Source: Sebastes aleutianus (taxonomy: Eukaryota; Chordata; Actinopteri; Perciformes; Sebastidae). From it: a stretch of DNA of 64,000 bases. Where the stretch lies: positions 17,140,461 to 17,204,460 of the forward strand of contig CAKAKS010000001.1 in the NCBI GenBank assembly GCA_916700875.1, given 5' to 3'. A model generated the notes under the pieces. The model did no database searches. It was not told where the DNA came from and worked only from the letters and a program-made list of their open reading frames with translations. Of the stretch, positions 1 to 13,634 are shown in pieces. The position numbers and the translations under genes were made by a program. Each line of letters begins with the position of its first letter. The first letter of the stretch is position 1.

Positions 1-2052
1 GTCGTCGTCACTTCATTATTCCTGTTTTAAACAACCATTAATGCCCTCATTCAAATGCTTGAACGCCGCTTTGCTGTTAAGCTTATCAGCGACAGTCAAC
101 CAATTTACTACTGCGGTTCTCTCTCTAGTCGGGTGAGCAGAGCATTACGTGTATTCAAAATTACATTAGCTGCACATTGTTATTGACTGCTTCTCACGGT
201 CAGGCCAAACTTTATTTTGATAAATGAAAATAAATACCATCTTACCAGTGCATGTGCTTTGCATTAGCAAACCCACTCTCCTCATTTTACTGCCTTTTTG
301 AGAAAAGGGGTCATGGGATGATAAATATCTCTTTTGATTTACAAAACAGTTGCGTTTGAGGAACAAAAGAATGCAACACTATTCACAAGTAAATTTGGCA
401 AAAGTATGCTAATCATCTTTTGTTTGTCAAATTACAGAGAAGCGGTCTACTCTCCTCTCTGCAGAGGTGCTCAAAATCGACCTTTCAGACCTGTGTTTTT
501 TATGTTGCGGCTCTTTGCAACCGTGTTTAGGATTAAACTATGCATGGTTAATTCATTTTCACAGAAGTAGACACATTTATCTTTAGCGCATAGACTGTCA
601 CCCACCATTCTACACCCGACAATCGGCTTTCCCAAAATAGACCCCCTCCTTTGTCTGTGCGAGAATTGAGACTTGAAGTAGCTTGTTGAATGCATAGCTT
701 TCTTGTTAGACATTGATACCCATCTCACAAAGCACCACCAGCCTTTTATCTGTCTGAGCGTGATTCAGTGTTTGATTGGGAATGAATCTGGAAGACTCCA
801 ATCAGTTCCCCTTGTATGAGCACAGTTAACATGTGTGTGACTGCTCCTTGAGCACTGATGGCAGAGACATGGCCGATTAAGGCCAGAGCCCCAATCAAAC
901 CAGCTGTGTGCCATTCCCCCCATGGCACTGGTCGTGCCAGGCATGTGTTCCACACTACTAGCAGGCAGGACGCCTCGACCGAGCCCCCCCAGTCTGGGGA
1001 GTTACGGCCACACATGAACCAGGACATGTAGGCAGATTGGGGTTTAAACTATACAAACATTTATCAGAGACAGAGCTGCTATGCAAGCAGAAATAATCTC
1101 ATTGGTCGCGTTGAACCTCAGTGGAGAGTTTTTCTGGCCAAGCAGCAGTAGGCTGCTGGAGCCCAGTCCAAAAGGCCGGGGGAAAGACAGGAGGTAGTAG
1201 TATTATGAATCCCAGTACTATTCCTGAGTACAAGAATGCAATTAAGACATACTTAAAACAAGTAATGTGAGTTAAATTGATACCATTTTCGAAAGTGGCC
1301 CTGTGTATTCTGTATTTATGTCATTCAGAACGTTCCATTTGCTATGAAAAACAGATTATAAACTTTATAAACACCACATTTTATTACAAATGACAGTTTT
1401 TGAATTGAGTTAAAAACATCTTAACATTACTAACTGTAAGTAGGCATCTTTTTAAATTCTATTTAACCATCTCATATTGAATAAGTATGAAACCACTGGA
1501 TTCATCCTTTTTGGTGATGAGTACTCTCTCCAATAGGAGAATGTTTGCTTTTGTGAATATGCGTCTAGTTTTGATATAATATGACAATCAGCTTTACATG
1601 TATTTTCCACCCAAAAAATTTCATCTTCTATTCACTCCATAGCGAGATATTGATTTCTAACAAATAACAGTTCATCCCATTCTGTTAAACTCAGGTATTG
1701 ATTCTACAAGCCCAACCATTACCAATCATCTTACAATTTATCAGTACACACACATACGCAAACACAAACTACAAATGTGTTTATAATTTATAACCACAAT
1801 CCTTTAACAAACAGAAAAGTATGCTCTGCAGCTCTACCATGATAAAAAAAAAAATACTAAACCTAAACCAAACATGCTACCACACAGGCTACAGTAGCAC
1901 ACTTTCCAGTGTTTTTATTTAAGCCTTGATAGATTCTAATAAACACAAATTGTAGCCGTTACGATGTTTTTTTTTGGGGGGAGCCAAATTCAGAAATTGT
2001 TCAATTCTATAAATAGCGGTTTTAACAATGAACAGCCTCCGTCTGAAAAATT
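1..2052. other. Non-coding, no feature recognised
   Basis: Unique-looking AT-rich DNA with short homopolymers. Open frames of 60-93 codons here show no domain or codon bias I would trust. Confidence 0.6.
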
Positions 2053-2588
2053 AAGCCAATGCTGAAGTGCCTTAAACTTGCATTATTTCTATTAGCCAGC
2101 AGGGGGCGACTCCTCTGGTTGCAAAAATAAGTCAAATTGTATAGAAGTCTATGAGAAAATGACCCTACTTCTCACTTGATTTATTACCTCAGTAAACATT
2201 GTAAACATGGGTTTATGGTCTCAATCGCTAGTTTCAAGTCTTCTTCAATACAGCATGATGTTCATTTAGTAAATTATGGTCCCATTTAGAGTCAAATAGA
2301 CCATAAAGCAGGGTATGCTTTAGGGTGTGGCTACCTTGTGATTGACAGGTTGCTCCCACGGCGTTGTTCGGTCTAGGTGTTGTCTTTTTTTTGTCTTAGA
2401 ACTATAACCCATCACAGTGTGTTTACAGTTCATGGAAGTTAATCGTAACATTTTGGAAAGAGTTCGGTTGCAAAAAACCAAGATGGCCACGGCCAAAATG
2501 CCAAACTTGAGGCTTCAAAACATCTCAGTCCACAAACCAATGGGTGACGTCACGGTGACTATGTCCACCTCTTATATACAGTCTGTGG
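2053..2588 (+). repeat. Teleost interspersed repeat, TATATACAGTCTATGG-ended family
   Basis: The unit starts at AAGCCAATGCTGAAGTGCC, runs through 'gaccataaagcagggtatg' and 'tgattgacaggttgctcc', and ends with 'caatgggtgacgtcacggtg' and 'ttatatacagtctgtgg'. Head and tail are shared with the copy at 13635-14670, and the terminal motif with the element at 40029-40773. I remember this as an abundant non-autonomous repeat in ray-finned fish. The left end looks truncated, since no matching inverted end is visible. Confidence 0.7.
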
Positions 2589-4900
2589 GTTTTAAAGAAA
2601 AAAATTCCTGAGGTTAATCTGTGGCTTTTTTCCAACTTAGATTCAATACAGCAAAAGGGTTTTGATTAAAAAGGGGTGTTTTTTTTTTACATCAGTATGG
2701 TGTAACTCCAATATGTCTTAGTATAACACAACTGGGGTAGGCTATGATAAATCTTGTAAGAGAAGTAAACTCAAACTGCAGTCATTTAGAATGAAATGCT
2801 GCCTTAGAGATGTGGTCAATACTAGTTGCACAGGGATCAATCTGAAACCAGAGGTCCTTCAGGCTGCCCTGTCAATCCCCACATGTGCTTCTAACATAAT
2901 AACTGGGCTGTTATGATCACGAATAGAATTGCAATTTTTTTTTTCTTTCTGTTTCAGGTGGACATACATGAATTATGCAAATCTACAGTGTTACAAATTT
3001 AAAAGAGATTGGTTTTGAATAGATGTTCTTGTTCTGCAGTCCAGACCTCAGCGGACCTCGCTAAAAAATGATGGTCTGGCTTCCGCCCCGCCCTCCTCAA
3101 CACAAGCCATTTTCTCTGAATGACATGCCGAACCATCAGTCGGCTATCAAACGGAGGCACATACAAGGCCTTCTGAACACCTATTAGAGCTATCGATGGC
3201 GGAGGCAGAGGTTATGACCGCGGAATGGGGCGGATATTTGTGTCTCTCGCTCCGCATTACCAGCATCTTTGGAAAAAAAAAGCTTTATAGATTTGGACAG
3301 AGGCGAAGGAAGGCTTTATCAGCACCAACACAGAGAAACACATTAAGGGATCAGAACCCCAAAGGTCAATTGTGGCTGTGGGCAGTGCTTTGTTATGGTG
3401 TCCTCTCTGTTTATGTCGCACTGAAGCCAAGGGACACATGTGAAAACAAGTAATGATACCAATTTTGTGTACATTTTAGAAGTTTAAAGTCCTCAATATA
3501 AATCAAACTGAATATTGCTCTTTATACTTATCATACAGTGTGTATTCCTCTTTTCTGTGAGATGCAGTGTTCGGTATTCTGTGCCCTTTATCACATGCAC
3601 ATAACAATGGGATAATAGGTGCTGATGTAACATGAAACGAAAAGGATGATAGTGGAAACAAAATGTCAAAAAGCTTTTTGGTAACCAGTTTCCTGAATAT
3701 ATTCATCTGTCATCTGTGAACTCAAAAACTGAACCCAAACGCAGTTTCGTTTCAGTATCTTCTTTATAAAAACTAGCTGAACTCTTCTGCCAAACATCAG
3801 TCTTTGTCAAATGTCAATTCTTTGACATGCTGTCATTAAAACAGTTCAGAGGATGTCAAACCTCTCTTTTTCAGAATTTAATGTTGTTTTTAATAAATAT
3901 ATATATTTTCACAGGATCTGAACAATAGACGTCGTGACACTGTGTTGTGATTTACTTTATATTTTATTTATATTTTGCGAGACAACACTCACTGGTTGAG
4001 ACAAATCCTTAATCCCTCACAAGATAATGATAATAATAATAATAATAATAGTAATAATAATAGTGTAATCCTTATTCCCAGATGGAACCGTTTTCTGAAA
4101 AGACAGTTTTTGGCCCCGCAGAGGTTGTATTCAAGTAGAAGAGCAATGGGAAGTTATTTAAAATACACAGCAATTAAAATAAGACACAATCCTACCCGCC
4201 ACGCTAATCCTCTCTGATACAGATGCAGCTATTGTAGTGCAGAAACTTTCTCATTTGACTGTATCTATTGTGTATCAGGTTATAATATTGCACTCTTACC
4301 CCATCCCCAAGTGTGTTTCTTCAGAGAAGGAAAATGTATTCTTTTCAGATGCCAGTAGGTGCATCTTTGATCCGACTACCTGCCATTGAAGATGCTCAAG
4401 ATTTTAGTTTCAAAATACCAAGTTTACAACATTTTGAGGGGGGAAAAAAGCAAAAAGAAATATGGCTGCAACAGCTGCTGCAGTGCTACTGTAGAATAAA
4501 TGCAGCACAGATGAAAGATGATGAGTGCCTTTTTACTCCTGGACTTCACACGAGTCTAAGAACACACACACATGCGCAGGCGTTCAGACAGAGAGAAACG
4601 CACCCACAAAATGCAAAACGCGGGTAAACACACTGACTGAAGACACGCTGCTTAATGTTTTTTTTCCCTTTCTGATGCAAAAGACGAACCAGTGCGAGAA
4701 ACAGATGGAATCATTTCTAACCCCCGAAAAAATCGTTCATGACCACAATTAATGCTGGCGAATAATCCTAATGAATGCTACGCCATGTTTGTGATTGCCA
4801 TCTCGCTATCTGCATACGGGCTGTGAAAATGTTAATTGTTATGCTAATCTTCCAAAACAGAGATAAATATAGACGAGCAAAAAAAGCACATGTATGAGGC
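2589..4900. other. Non-coding, intron-like
   Basis: AT-rich DNA with a GC-richer patch at 3030-3260 that holds a weak inverted pair (ccagacc at 3040 and ggtctgg at 3073). No gene is recognised. Confidence 0.5.
4025..4063. repeat. (TAA)n microsatellite
   Basis: About a dozen ATA/TAA units with one GTA interruption. Confidence 0.9.
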
Positions 4901-5215
4901 ATGCCAAGTTTATTTTATTATTATACGCTGTATATAAATTATTTCTTTCTCTTTGATTTTCTGTCTTTAGTTTTCTATTTCCATTTGTCTTTCATTCTCC
5001 TCCTTTTTTTTTCTTCTCTCTTTGAAAGGCAGTCTCTCTAAATCCAATACAGTTTCTCTCAGCGTGAGGCAGCTTCAAAGCCCTGCTCTGTGGTCAGGCC
5101 TGTCGATCCTCTCACCCACCTCCTGGTTGTTTAAGAGAGCAAAAGCACAGCAGTGCAGTTTCTTAAACACACAGATCCACCCCAGCACCAACAGAGGGAC
5201 CGCTGTTTGGCAAGA

Positions 5216-5270
5216 GCCTCTCTCGCTCTCTCTCGCTCTCTCTCACTCTCTCTCACTCTCTCTCTCCATC
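5216..5270. repeat. CT-rich microsatellite
   Basis: Nearly pure (CT)n with periodic G or A interruptions (ctctctcgctct, ctctctcactct). It is the core of a long pyrimidine-rich zone from about 4920 to 5560, whose plus-strand open frames (Ser/Leu/Pro-rich) are compositional artefacts. Confidence 0.9.
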
Positions 5271-5599
5271 ACTATCTTTCCTCACCTTGGACTCTGACTC
5301 TCCCCCCCTCTCCCTCTCATTACCCTCCCTCCTCCATAGACCTCATTATACCCACATACTCCTCTCTCTCTCCACCCCTCTCTCATACAATTTATCTCTC
5401 GTTGCCTCTCTCGCACTCACTCCGTCTGTCAGTTACCTCACCCTCTCCATCCCTCTACCATCATTTAGCTTCTTCTTTTTTTTCTCTCTCTCCATCCCCG
5501 GCTTCTTCAGCTGTCCTCGCTCTTCACCCGGCACTCCATCCCCCGGTGTCCCGTGCCTCCCCTCTATATCTTTGCTGCTGCAACTCAATCCCTATCGCC

Positions 5600-6110
5600 C
5601 GCCTCTGCCTTTTTCGCCTCACTCTCGATGTAAAGTGATTGATGCCAAGCCTGGGCTCCGGGCCATCCCTCCTAACCGCGCACACACGCGCGGGGACATC
5701 ACACTGAACCCAGAGGGGGATGCCGTTACCTCAGGAAAAGGGAGTTGAAGTGGAGGGTGGCTATGGGAGTTTTTTTTGGCGAACAAACCGTTGCCCACCC
5801 ATGTCTGAGGGGAGGCGGGCTTTGAGGGGGCCCGTGGTGGGGAGCAGGAATTGGTACACTGGAGTGCTCATTACGGCTCTGTAGGGACTGTCCTGCGGGC
5901 CAGCCGCTGCGTGGCTGTGGAGCTCATTACGCCAGGCAGCCGCGGAGCTCGAGGCACCCAGAGGCAGCAGGGCTCATTGCAGAGATAAGGAAAGGGAGGG
6001 CTGCCCAGATTACCCTTAATCAGAGGCACCTGTAGACAGTCAGCGCCTCCCTCCTCATTGCCTTCCGTTAAGCCCCCACCCCTTCCAACGCGCACGCACG
6101 CTCCTTTTCT
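5600..6110. other. GC-rich patch, possible regulatory element
   Basis: CpG-containing DNA with three spaced motifs of type CTCATTA/G ('gctcattacgg', 'gctcattacgcc', 'gctcattgcag') at about 5867, 5921 and 5973. It contrasts with the AT-rich surroundings. It could be a conserved enhancer-like element, but it contains no open gene. Confidence 0.25.
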
Positions 6111-9100
6111 CGCTGCTGTAATTATTGCAATTGCTTCACTTGACTGTCATTCCTGAGCACGAAGTTGCACAGCTTGCCTTCTAATGAGAAACCCAGCTAT
6201 GATCCGGAGGTGTTATTTATTTATTTAATTATTTATTCAACACAGCATGTATAATGTCAATTATTTAAATTAGTGTGATTTTGGCGCCGCCGCGCTCTTG
6301 CAAAGCTCTCCCCACTGTGCGTTATCGGCATTCGACTCACATCACTCTCCGATCCACCTTCATGTGGCGGATGGAGAGTTAATTAAGTTTTAATGCGACA
6401 TGTGCACCAAACTGAAGGGATACGATTCAAATCAGCTATTATTGAAATAGGAGGCGACACATAGAGTTCAATTACATCAACGTTTTCACCTCTGCCATAT
6501 CTAGTAAAGGGAAAATGATTCAGACAGTGCCCGGAACAATACATACAGTGTATCTAAGCAAATGTGAACAGATTAGAAATGCCTGGTTCAATATCATTCA
6601 CAGTTTAGCTGTTTTAAACGAGTTATATTGGAGCCAGTATAGTCAGATTTCAGCTGTTTAAACTGACAGAAGGCCAACTACTTCAAATTACATCATTTCA
6701 GTTTTTAGGTCAGCAGGAACTGTGGAAATCAAATTTCGGAAGTGCTAATCTTATTCACCGAGCACATCACTTTTCCTCCACCTGTAACCTGATGTGAAAC
6801 CAGCACCACCCGAAGCTGAGAGCAACGCAAACTCCTGCCTGCCTATTTGCATAATAAGAAGTGTTACTGTCAGTCGTTTGGGCAAATGTCTATTTCTGAG
6901 GATGACACAACAAACAAGTGTTGACTTTGATGTGAGTTGGAGGGTGCTAGCTAAAGTCTGTTTTAAGTGCCGAGGAGATGTACAGTAGGGATTAATAAAA
7001 ACAAGAGCGGTGTGATGTGCATGACTGAACCACTTGTGTTATTCTCTCCTTCCTCGCAGCACACCTCCCTTCAGGTGCTGAGACGTTCTTTGAAACCAAC
7101 TGTCAAGCTGTTGTCTGTGCAGGCAGCATACAAAGAGTTCATCCAAAACCTGCACTTTATTTTTTTGAAGCGCTTGAATGGATGCGTGGCTTTTCTTATC
7201 GCACTGTTCGTGATATGTTCGAGACAACACCATAACCAACATTTTATCAGCGCTGTCTAATTCTTAACAGCATAATATGAGTGTGATATTGTGTGTTATT
7301 GCTATACATACATGTACTGTACGCCTTAATCGCACTACGGGGGAAAGGAAAAGACTCAGTATTGGAATACTTAAATTGTTATTCCTCTGGCAAATTACAT
7401 TATTTCATGTCACTTAATGGGTATTAGGAATTATAAAACAGAAAAAGCGTAAACATTTAAACTCCTAAGCAGCTAAACCTCCCCACCCACATCCTTCTAT
7501 CATGTCACCCAACAGATTCTGCCTCAATTAAATTAATACGCCCACTTTTAAACTCAAATTTATGGTTTCAACATTTTTAGCGATTAGTTGTGGCTTTTTT
7601 TTTTTTTTTGTATTTCACTGTTTTGAGATTCTGTTAGTGGCTCACAAAGCTCCAATGCATTCTAAATGTAAACAATTCAAAGAAACGGTAAAAGGATCTT
7701 TGGTGAACAAGAACTATTTGACAAAAGAAACAGTTTATCCTCACATAAATAATCCAAAGAGTTTTGTCACTAATCATGGAACGTGGCCTCATTATTTCAG
7801 CTTGATGAGCTGCCACACCTGACAGAAATATGACACGAATAACAAAAACAAAAGATCTGTGTTGAGAGGCTGATCAACTCGTTCCCTCGGTGCCCGGTAA
7901 GAATACGCGCTTCACGGGCTACAGTAGCTTGCACCGTGGGGGGAAAAATCAAGTTCAAAGAAGTTGTCGTCTCAAAAGCCGGAATAAAGCGGCGAAACAT
8001 GCACAAAACATCCCGTTTTATACGTGTTTTATCTCCGAGTTTAGCTGATGAAATGGAACCGCCACACATTTTGTTTTGCCTGCAGTGGAAAGGCAAAAGG
8101 TGAGACAAAGAAACAAAATGCGAGAAATAGAAAAAAAGGCGACGGTAGAAAGATGTATTTTCAATCTCTGTCATGGTCACAAATCAAAATCCCCCAAGTT
8201 TCATGAAACGCGCCGCCCCACGAGCCTTCATTTGTACTCCTGTATTCTGTTTGTAGTTACGCAACTCTGAAAACTAAAAGCTAAGGGCTTATGACAGAGT
8301 TACTGAAACTAAATTGTCATAAATTTCCGTTGCTTACAAGATGATAGATCACATTCATCAGTGCGAGTCCTCTAATCTAATCGGGAGCTGCACTCATCAA
8401 ACTCCTCTCAGAGGAGGTTCGCTGATCTGGGATCACTAAATGTGTCCTTGTTTTTCTTCCATTTGCGGCGTGATCCAAAGCTAAAACTGATGTTGGATCA
8501 GCATGGGCACTTTGGAAATAATAGTCCTGATCTCATTTGTGCTTTTGATGAAAGAGCTATAAAAGACACTATCATTGAAACATCTCAACATGATATCCAG
8601 ACTTTTTACAGTTTTTCTCATTTGCTCTGGCTCAATTCTCAAATGATAATTATTTTTTTCAAAACAATGAGCTCAAATCTCTGAACAATTAGTTTGTTGT
8701 TCACGACAGATTCGCATTCATTCAAGCAAATTGCATATGTTTTGGCACATGTGTGCAAAAGAATAAGTACAATTGCACATGCACAACACTTGCACGTCTT
8801 GCTGATGAAAACTGATGAGTTGATTCTCTGTGAAATTGTTGTCCTCTTCACAACTGCTAAGCCAGATCCATTCAATCGTCAAAATCTGTCAGACATGGAT
8901 GTATATTCCATAAATGTCTGTGACATGGTGTTATGTACGGTGAGGAGGTCAAATTAGCACTGAAGTCATGCAGGTTCTTTCATTGTTGTGAGGTTTGATT
9001 TTTTGGTATGAATTTGGATTTGGATTTTGTGGCAAATTTTCTTTTCAGTTTATATGACTTTACATGAAAGATCAATGGGGAATTTATAATACATGTAACA

Positions 9101-9655
9101 TATTGCTATGCAAATACATTTACTGTATAAACACGCATGTACATATCCTGTTTCTGTGTTCTACAGTATTGTACATTATTGACTTTTCCCCGTAAACTTT
9201 GACCTTCTGTTGAAATGGGAATCTAAAAAGCTCAGTGTGATACACAGCAGCATTCAGCTAGACAGAACTGACATTCTGGCACAGTGCAGTGAGCAGTCAG
9301 TGTCAACAAAACAGAGATGAGTATACTGTATAAGAAACATTTCCAGGGTTGACTGGTGAAAAAACACCTAAACATTTTGACCAGTACGGCTCACACGATG
9401 ACAAAACAACTTTTCATTTTGGTGCCATTGGCTAATTTACTGACACAATAACTAGGTTATGAAGCATGAATTAAATATGTTGGGTGAGTTACTACCTTTT
9501 GCAAACATTCAGTACAGTTGTGATGTCCCATCAAACAGTCGTGACAATTGTATTTAGATACATACATAATTTAGAGAATGTTAAGACTGTTTAGAAAAAT
9601 GAACCAAAGCGATTGAGAAAAACTGTAATGCTAAAATAATGAGAATTTTGAAATT
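6111..9655. other. Non-coding, intron-like
   Basis: AT-rich, mostly unique-looking DNA with a poly-T run near 7598. The longest open frame (127 codons, 7797-8180 minus) has no recognised domain. Confidence 0.5.
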
Positions 9656-9728
9656 CAGATAGACAGATAGACAGATAGATAGATAGATAAATAGATAGAT
9701 AGATATATATATTTGTTTGTTTGTTTGT
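9656..9728. repeat. GATA and TTTG microsatellites
   Basis: A (GATA)n/(GACA)n run is followed by a short (TA)n and then (TTTG)n. It is a typical compound microsatellite. The Ile/Tyr/Leu-rich minus-strand frame across it is an artefact. Confidence 0.95.
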
Positions 9729-12700
9729 AATAAATGTGTTCAGTACTGCAGCTACATGTCCATGAAATAACTGCATTCTGGTTTTCGGCTTCAGCAGAGG
9801 TCTGCTATTAGGACACTCTTGGCTTTCCCTCTCCCTGCCCACACATAATGACACACTTGAGTTGTTAAGCTTGACGTTCTGCATAGACCGGGGCCACACA
9901 GTTCTCATACCAAATGACACTGGAACGTGAACTGTGGCGTAGTGTATTTCTTTTCCTCAGCCTGCCAGTGCATTTGTTTTCATTAGATGGGATTGGTCAG
10001 CAGTCTAGGCCCTTGTGTCCAGTAATGGAGCGTACAATTGCGGGCCCATTATAGACTCGCAGTGAAATAAATGATATATTGATCTTAAATATTTCACACC
10101 CCTTGTGTCTCTCCGAACAGCTGTTACCGCCACCGCACAAAATTTCTCGTTACGCCGTCTCCTTTAGGGAATATTCAATGCACTTCATGCATCTCACTCA
10201 TTGGACTAGCAAATGTGATTCTCCAGGTATACACGTGCAGCATTTCTTAAGATATTAAGAGCTTGAACAATATGGCTCGGTAAAGCAATCACAGCTAATG
10301 TAAAGCTGTAATGAAAACAAACTATACGCAGAGGTGCGACACTGAGCATTAATGAAATTACAGAGCTGGAACTCGGTAGACTTTCTCTGTGTATTGTGCA
10401 ATGAAACAGAACAGGACAGGGAAGCAACTGATGCATGCAAGTCACAGTCACAATTACTATTTCATTAAGGAGCTGCTACCATTGGCAGGCGTTTCCTTGG
10501 CATTGTTGTGGGGAGGCTGGCACGGCACCGGAAGGGGGGATGGGGGGTGGTGAGGGTTTGGGGGCGGTGGTAGGGGGGATCTGAGGAGGAAGGGGGAGCG
10601 ATGGGTGGGGAGGAAACATGTTTTAATTTGGGTCATCTCCCAGTCTGCACGAGGTCGGGTGACAGAGCCTCCCTTGCACCTAATCTGGAAACACATATGT
10701 TGTAGTGGGTATCCACCTGAATTAATTGACCTAATTATTCCTGATACGAGAAGGAGGGGGAGTTAAAGACACAAAAACGTTTTTATAAAATGGTATGGCA
10801 TGTTTGTCCCACAAAAGCTCATTGTAGTGTCACGCATGCATTTACAGAGATGGAGACTACCTGTCAAGAGCGCTTAAAAGGGGGGAGATATGCACATGCT
10901 TTATGCTGAAGAGTGTGTGGTTGTTGGGGGATGGGTGTGGGGGGGGGTCATCTATTTTACCACAGACACTTGCACGCACACACACTGAAGCAGACAGGCG
11001 CCACGGGTCAAGATGCTGCCTTGAATGCCACATTGCACCGAGCTAAATAGCTCTTTAATGCGTCTCTCATGGCAACTTTTCAGCCGAAACACTAACCACT
11101 AAACAACAATAAAGAAGAATTTGGAGTTAGACAGAGAGCAAAAGGTGAAAACAATACACTTGATAGATTTGGACTTTTTGCTGTGACACATTTCAACTCC
11201 TGTTGGAAAAATGTATCACCTTGTGTCCCGTATTAAATCGAAGAAATGGCCACAACAGGAGCTCTCGGAGGCTAAGGATTACAAAGGGCTCGAGGGTGTT
11301 TGATATACAAATGCATGAAAACATTCCAAACCCTCACTGATATGTGTTGTGGTAAAAAAAAAAAAAAAAAGAGCTGCGGTAGAAAGACAACAAAGGGCTA
11401 ACCAGGGAGCAACTCATTGCACAAATAACTGGAATTATAGTTCATTACTGTTAATTTCTAAATTGCCTTGAGTTAGCCGGACCACTTCAACCGTCACAAA
11501 ACCGTGGCTGCATGATGGCGGCGGCTAATTTTTGCAGGTGTTATACTGCACTTTATTCATCTCACTTTATGTGTAACTGGTTATGTTAATAGGATTTCAA
11601 CTCAATTTATTCAAGTGCTGATCAATGGCATGCAATCTCGGCACTTCATGCATTATGTATTTTAATGGAACTCACTTGCTTTATAGCTGAATGGCTAAAG
11701 GTTAACAGTCTCAATCGGTGGGACTCCCTGAAGACTAATCTGAACTTCAAACACAGCTTTTTTTTTTTTTTGTGCACCGCAAAAGGCAAAAGCGCACAAC
11801 AACAGAAAAGTTGTTTTTATCACCACTTCTTATGGCTCATTGGGAGAAAGAAAGCGATTTATTACCCCACATCCTTTGCTCATATTAATGTGACTATAAA
11901 TGCCCACAGACATTTTACTCTCTGTAGGAAGTGAGGCAGAAAAAAAGGAGGAGTTCGAGGCTGGGGAATTAGTGAGAAGGGTAGCTGGCGCAAGGGGGAA
12001 CGAGGGAGGGTGGGAGAGGAAGAGAGGAATGTGTAGGTGGGGTAGAAATGAGAAGAGAAGAGGGGAGGGGTTGGGAGAGCAAAAGTGGGATAAAATCTCA
12101 CACCAACAACAGAGATAGATGCGTCACAGTCTCCATAATTATGCTACTCTAACTGGCATTTTGATATCGAAAATGAAAGTCATTTCACCGGTGAGATCTT
12201 AAGCCTCTCCCTCTCTCTGCAGTTTAATATGGAAAACATCCAGGCGTCTCTGAGGGCCCTCGTCTCTCTCCACTGCCACTCCCTGCTCAATAAAACTGGC
12301 ATGCTATTCCCAAGATGAGAGTCCCACTGGACTACGTGAGGACTGTGAGGTAAAAAAAACCTCCAGTCCCTACTAAATCTAGAAGTGGAAGACAGAAGGT
12401 GCTAGAGACATATCCTGTGAGGGTCACTTGGCAGTTTTCACCTTATTGTATTCTCAGTCATCAAGATTTGCCCGTGGCTTTTGGAAAATGATGTTGAGCC
12501 GCCCATGAGATGACTTTTTCTATTCCTGTATGGAAACTGTACATTTTTGTCACCTTGGCAAAGCCCAACTATATTGGAGATTCCAGTCTATTATGCAGAA
12601 CGTATTAGCAGTGTAATGAATCCGTAAAGAGATGTAAAGATTTGATCAGTGCGCAATTTAAAATGAATCGAATGACGGGAGATTAAAAAATGAAATCTGG

Positions 12701-13634
12701 CTTTTTTCAGGGCTTAAATTGACAAGTGCTGCAGTGAGCCACGCAGCTGGCCTGCTTGAATATGGATTGCCGTGCTGGGACACTTTACACTATTGCTAGG
12801 TAAACAAGCACGAACGCATGAATCAATTCAACGCAAGCTAATGAGAACGAATCTGGACTCGTGCAATCAAAATTTGGCTGCATTAGCTGCCATTATCACT
12901 CTGTCATTGTTTTAGTTTCACATGGATGAAAGTGGATTAATGGTAAGATGTACGGTGGCTGAGGGAATAGGGGGTGTTTGGTTGAGGCGAGTGGAAGCTT
13001 AAAGCTGTCAGAAAATCACTTAGTCGACAAAAGATTCCAGTCAGAAACATGACGTATAACAACCTGTAAAGAAGCACTTGCCTTCAACACAGCCTGAACT
13101 GGGGCCAGCCATTTTAACTGGCGCCATCAGTCTCCTCCAGGTAATGCAATTAGATGCCACTAATATCTTGGGATGCTCTTCAAACTGCAAATGCACTTTT
13201 GCTAAATAGCACGCGCTGTAATAACTAGTGACAGCACTCAGGGAGCCAGATTGAAAAAAGGCTTTTGCATGTGATTGGTTCGAGTAATTGCACATACAGA
13301 ATGCTCCCACTGATAGAATTCATGAACTGAAAACAGATGTTATCCAAATCTATGCTGGCTTGTTTGCTTTGTTGCCAGGCAACGCGACTCACCTTGGGTT
13401 ACGACATGCATAGTCAATTTGTAAGACGGGCTCGAGCAGTCCTAAGGTGCAATTACACTTCTGTGGTCTGTTTGTTGGGAGTTCAACTCACCAGGTTCAC
13501 CAGCCAGACTGCAGAAAAACTAATCCACTCACGATCTGGTGGTCGCAATTTGGCTCAGGCCTGAAACCTGCAATTAAGACTAGGAAATCAGGTGTCTTGG
13601 AACTCATTTTTCTTCCACTGCTAGCATATATATG
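9729..13634. other. Non-coding; candidate conserved non-coding DNA
   Basis: Several repeat-free blocks (about 10020-10480, 11400-11730, 12600-12900) are dense in TAAT-type and ATGCAT/CAAT-like words and lack signs of transposon decay. That is the usual look of conserved non-coding elements near neurodevelopmental genes. There is a poly-A run near 11353 and a G-rich tract at 10520-10610. The assignment cannot be shown from one sequence. Confidence 0.3.

Noticed and set aside
5153..5748. 161- and 153-codon Ser/Leu/Pro-rich plus-strand frames
   Set aside because: Produced by the CT-rich microsatellite zone, with no conserved domain.
9591..9920. 109-codon minus-strand frame with Ile/Tyr/Leu/Ser repeats
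   Set aside because: Translation of the GATA microsatellite.
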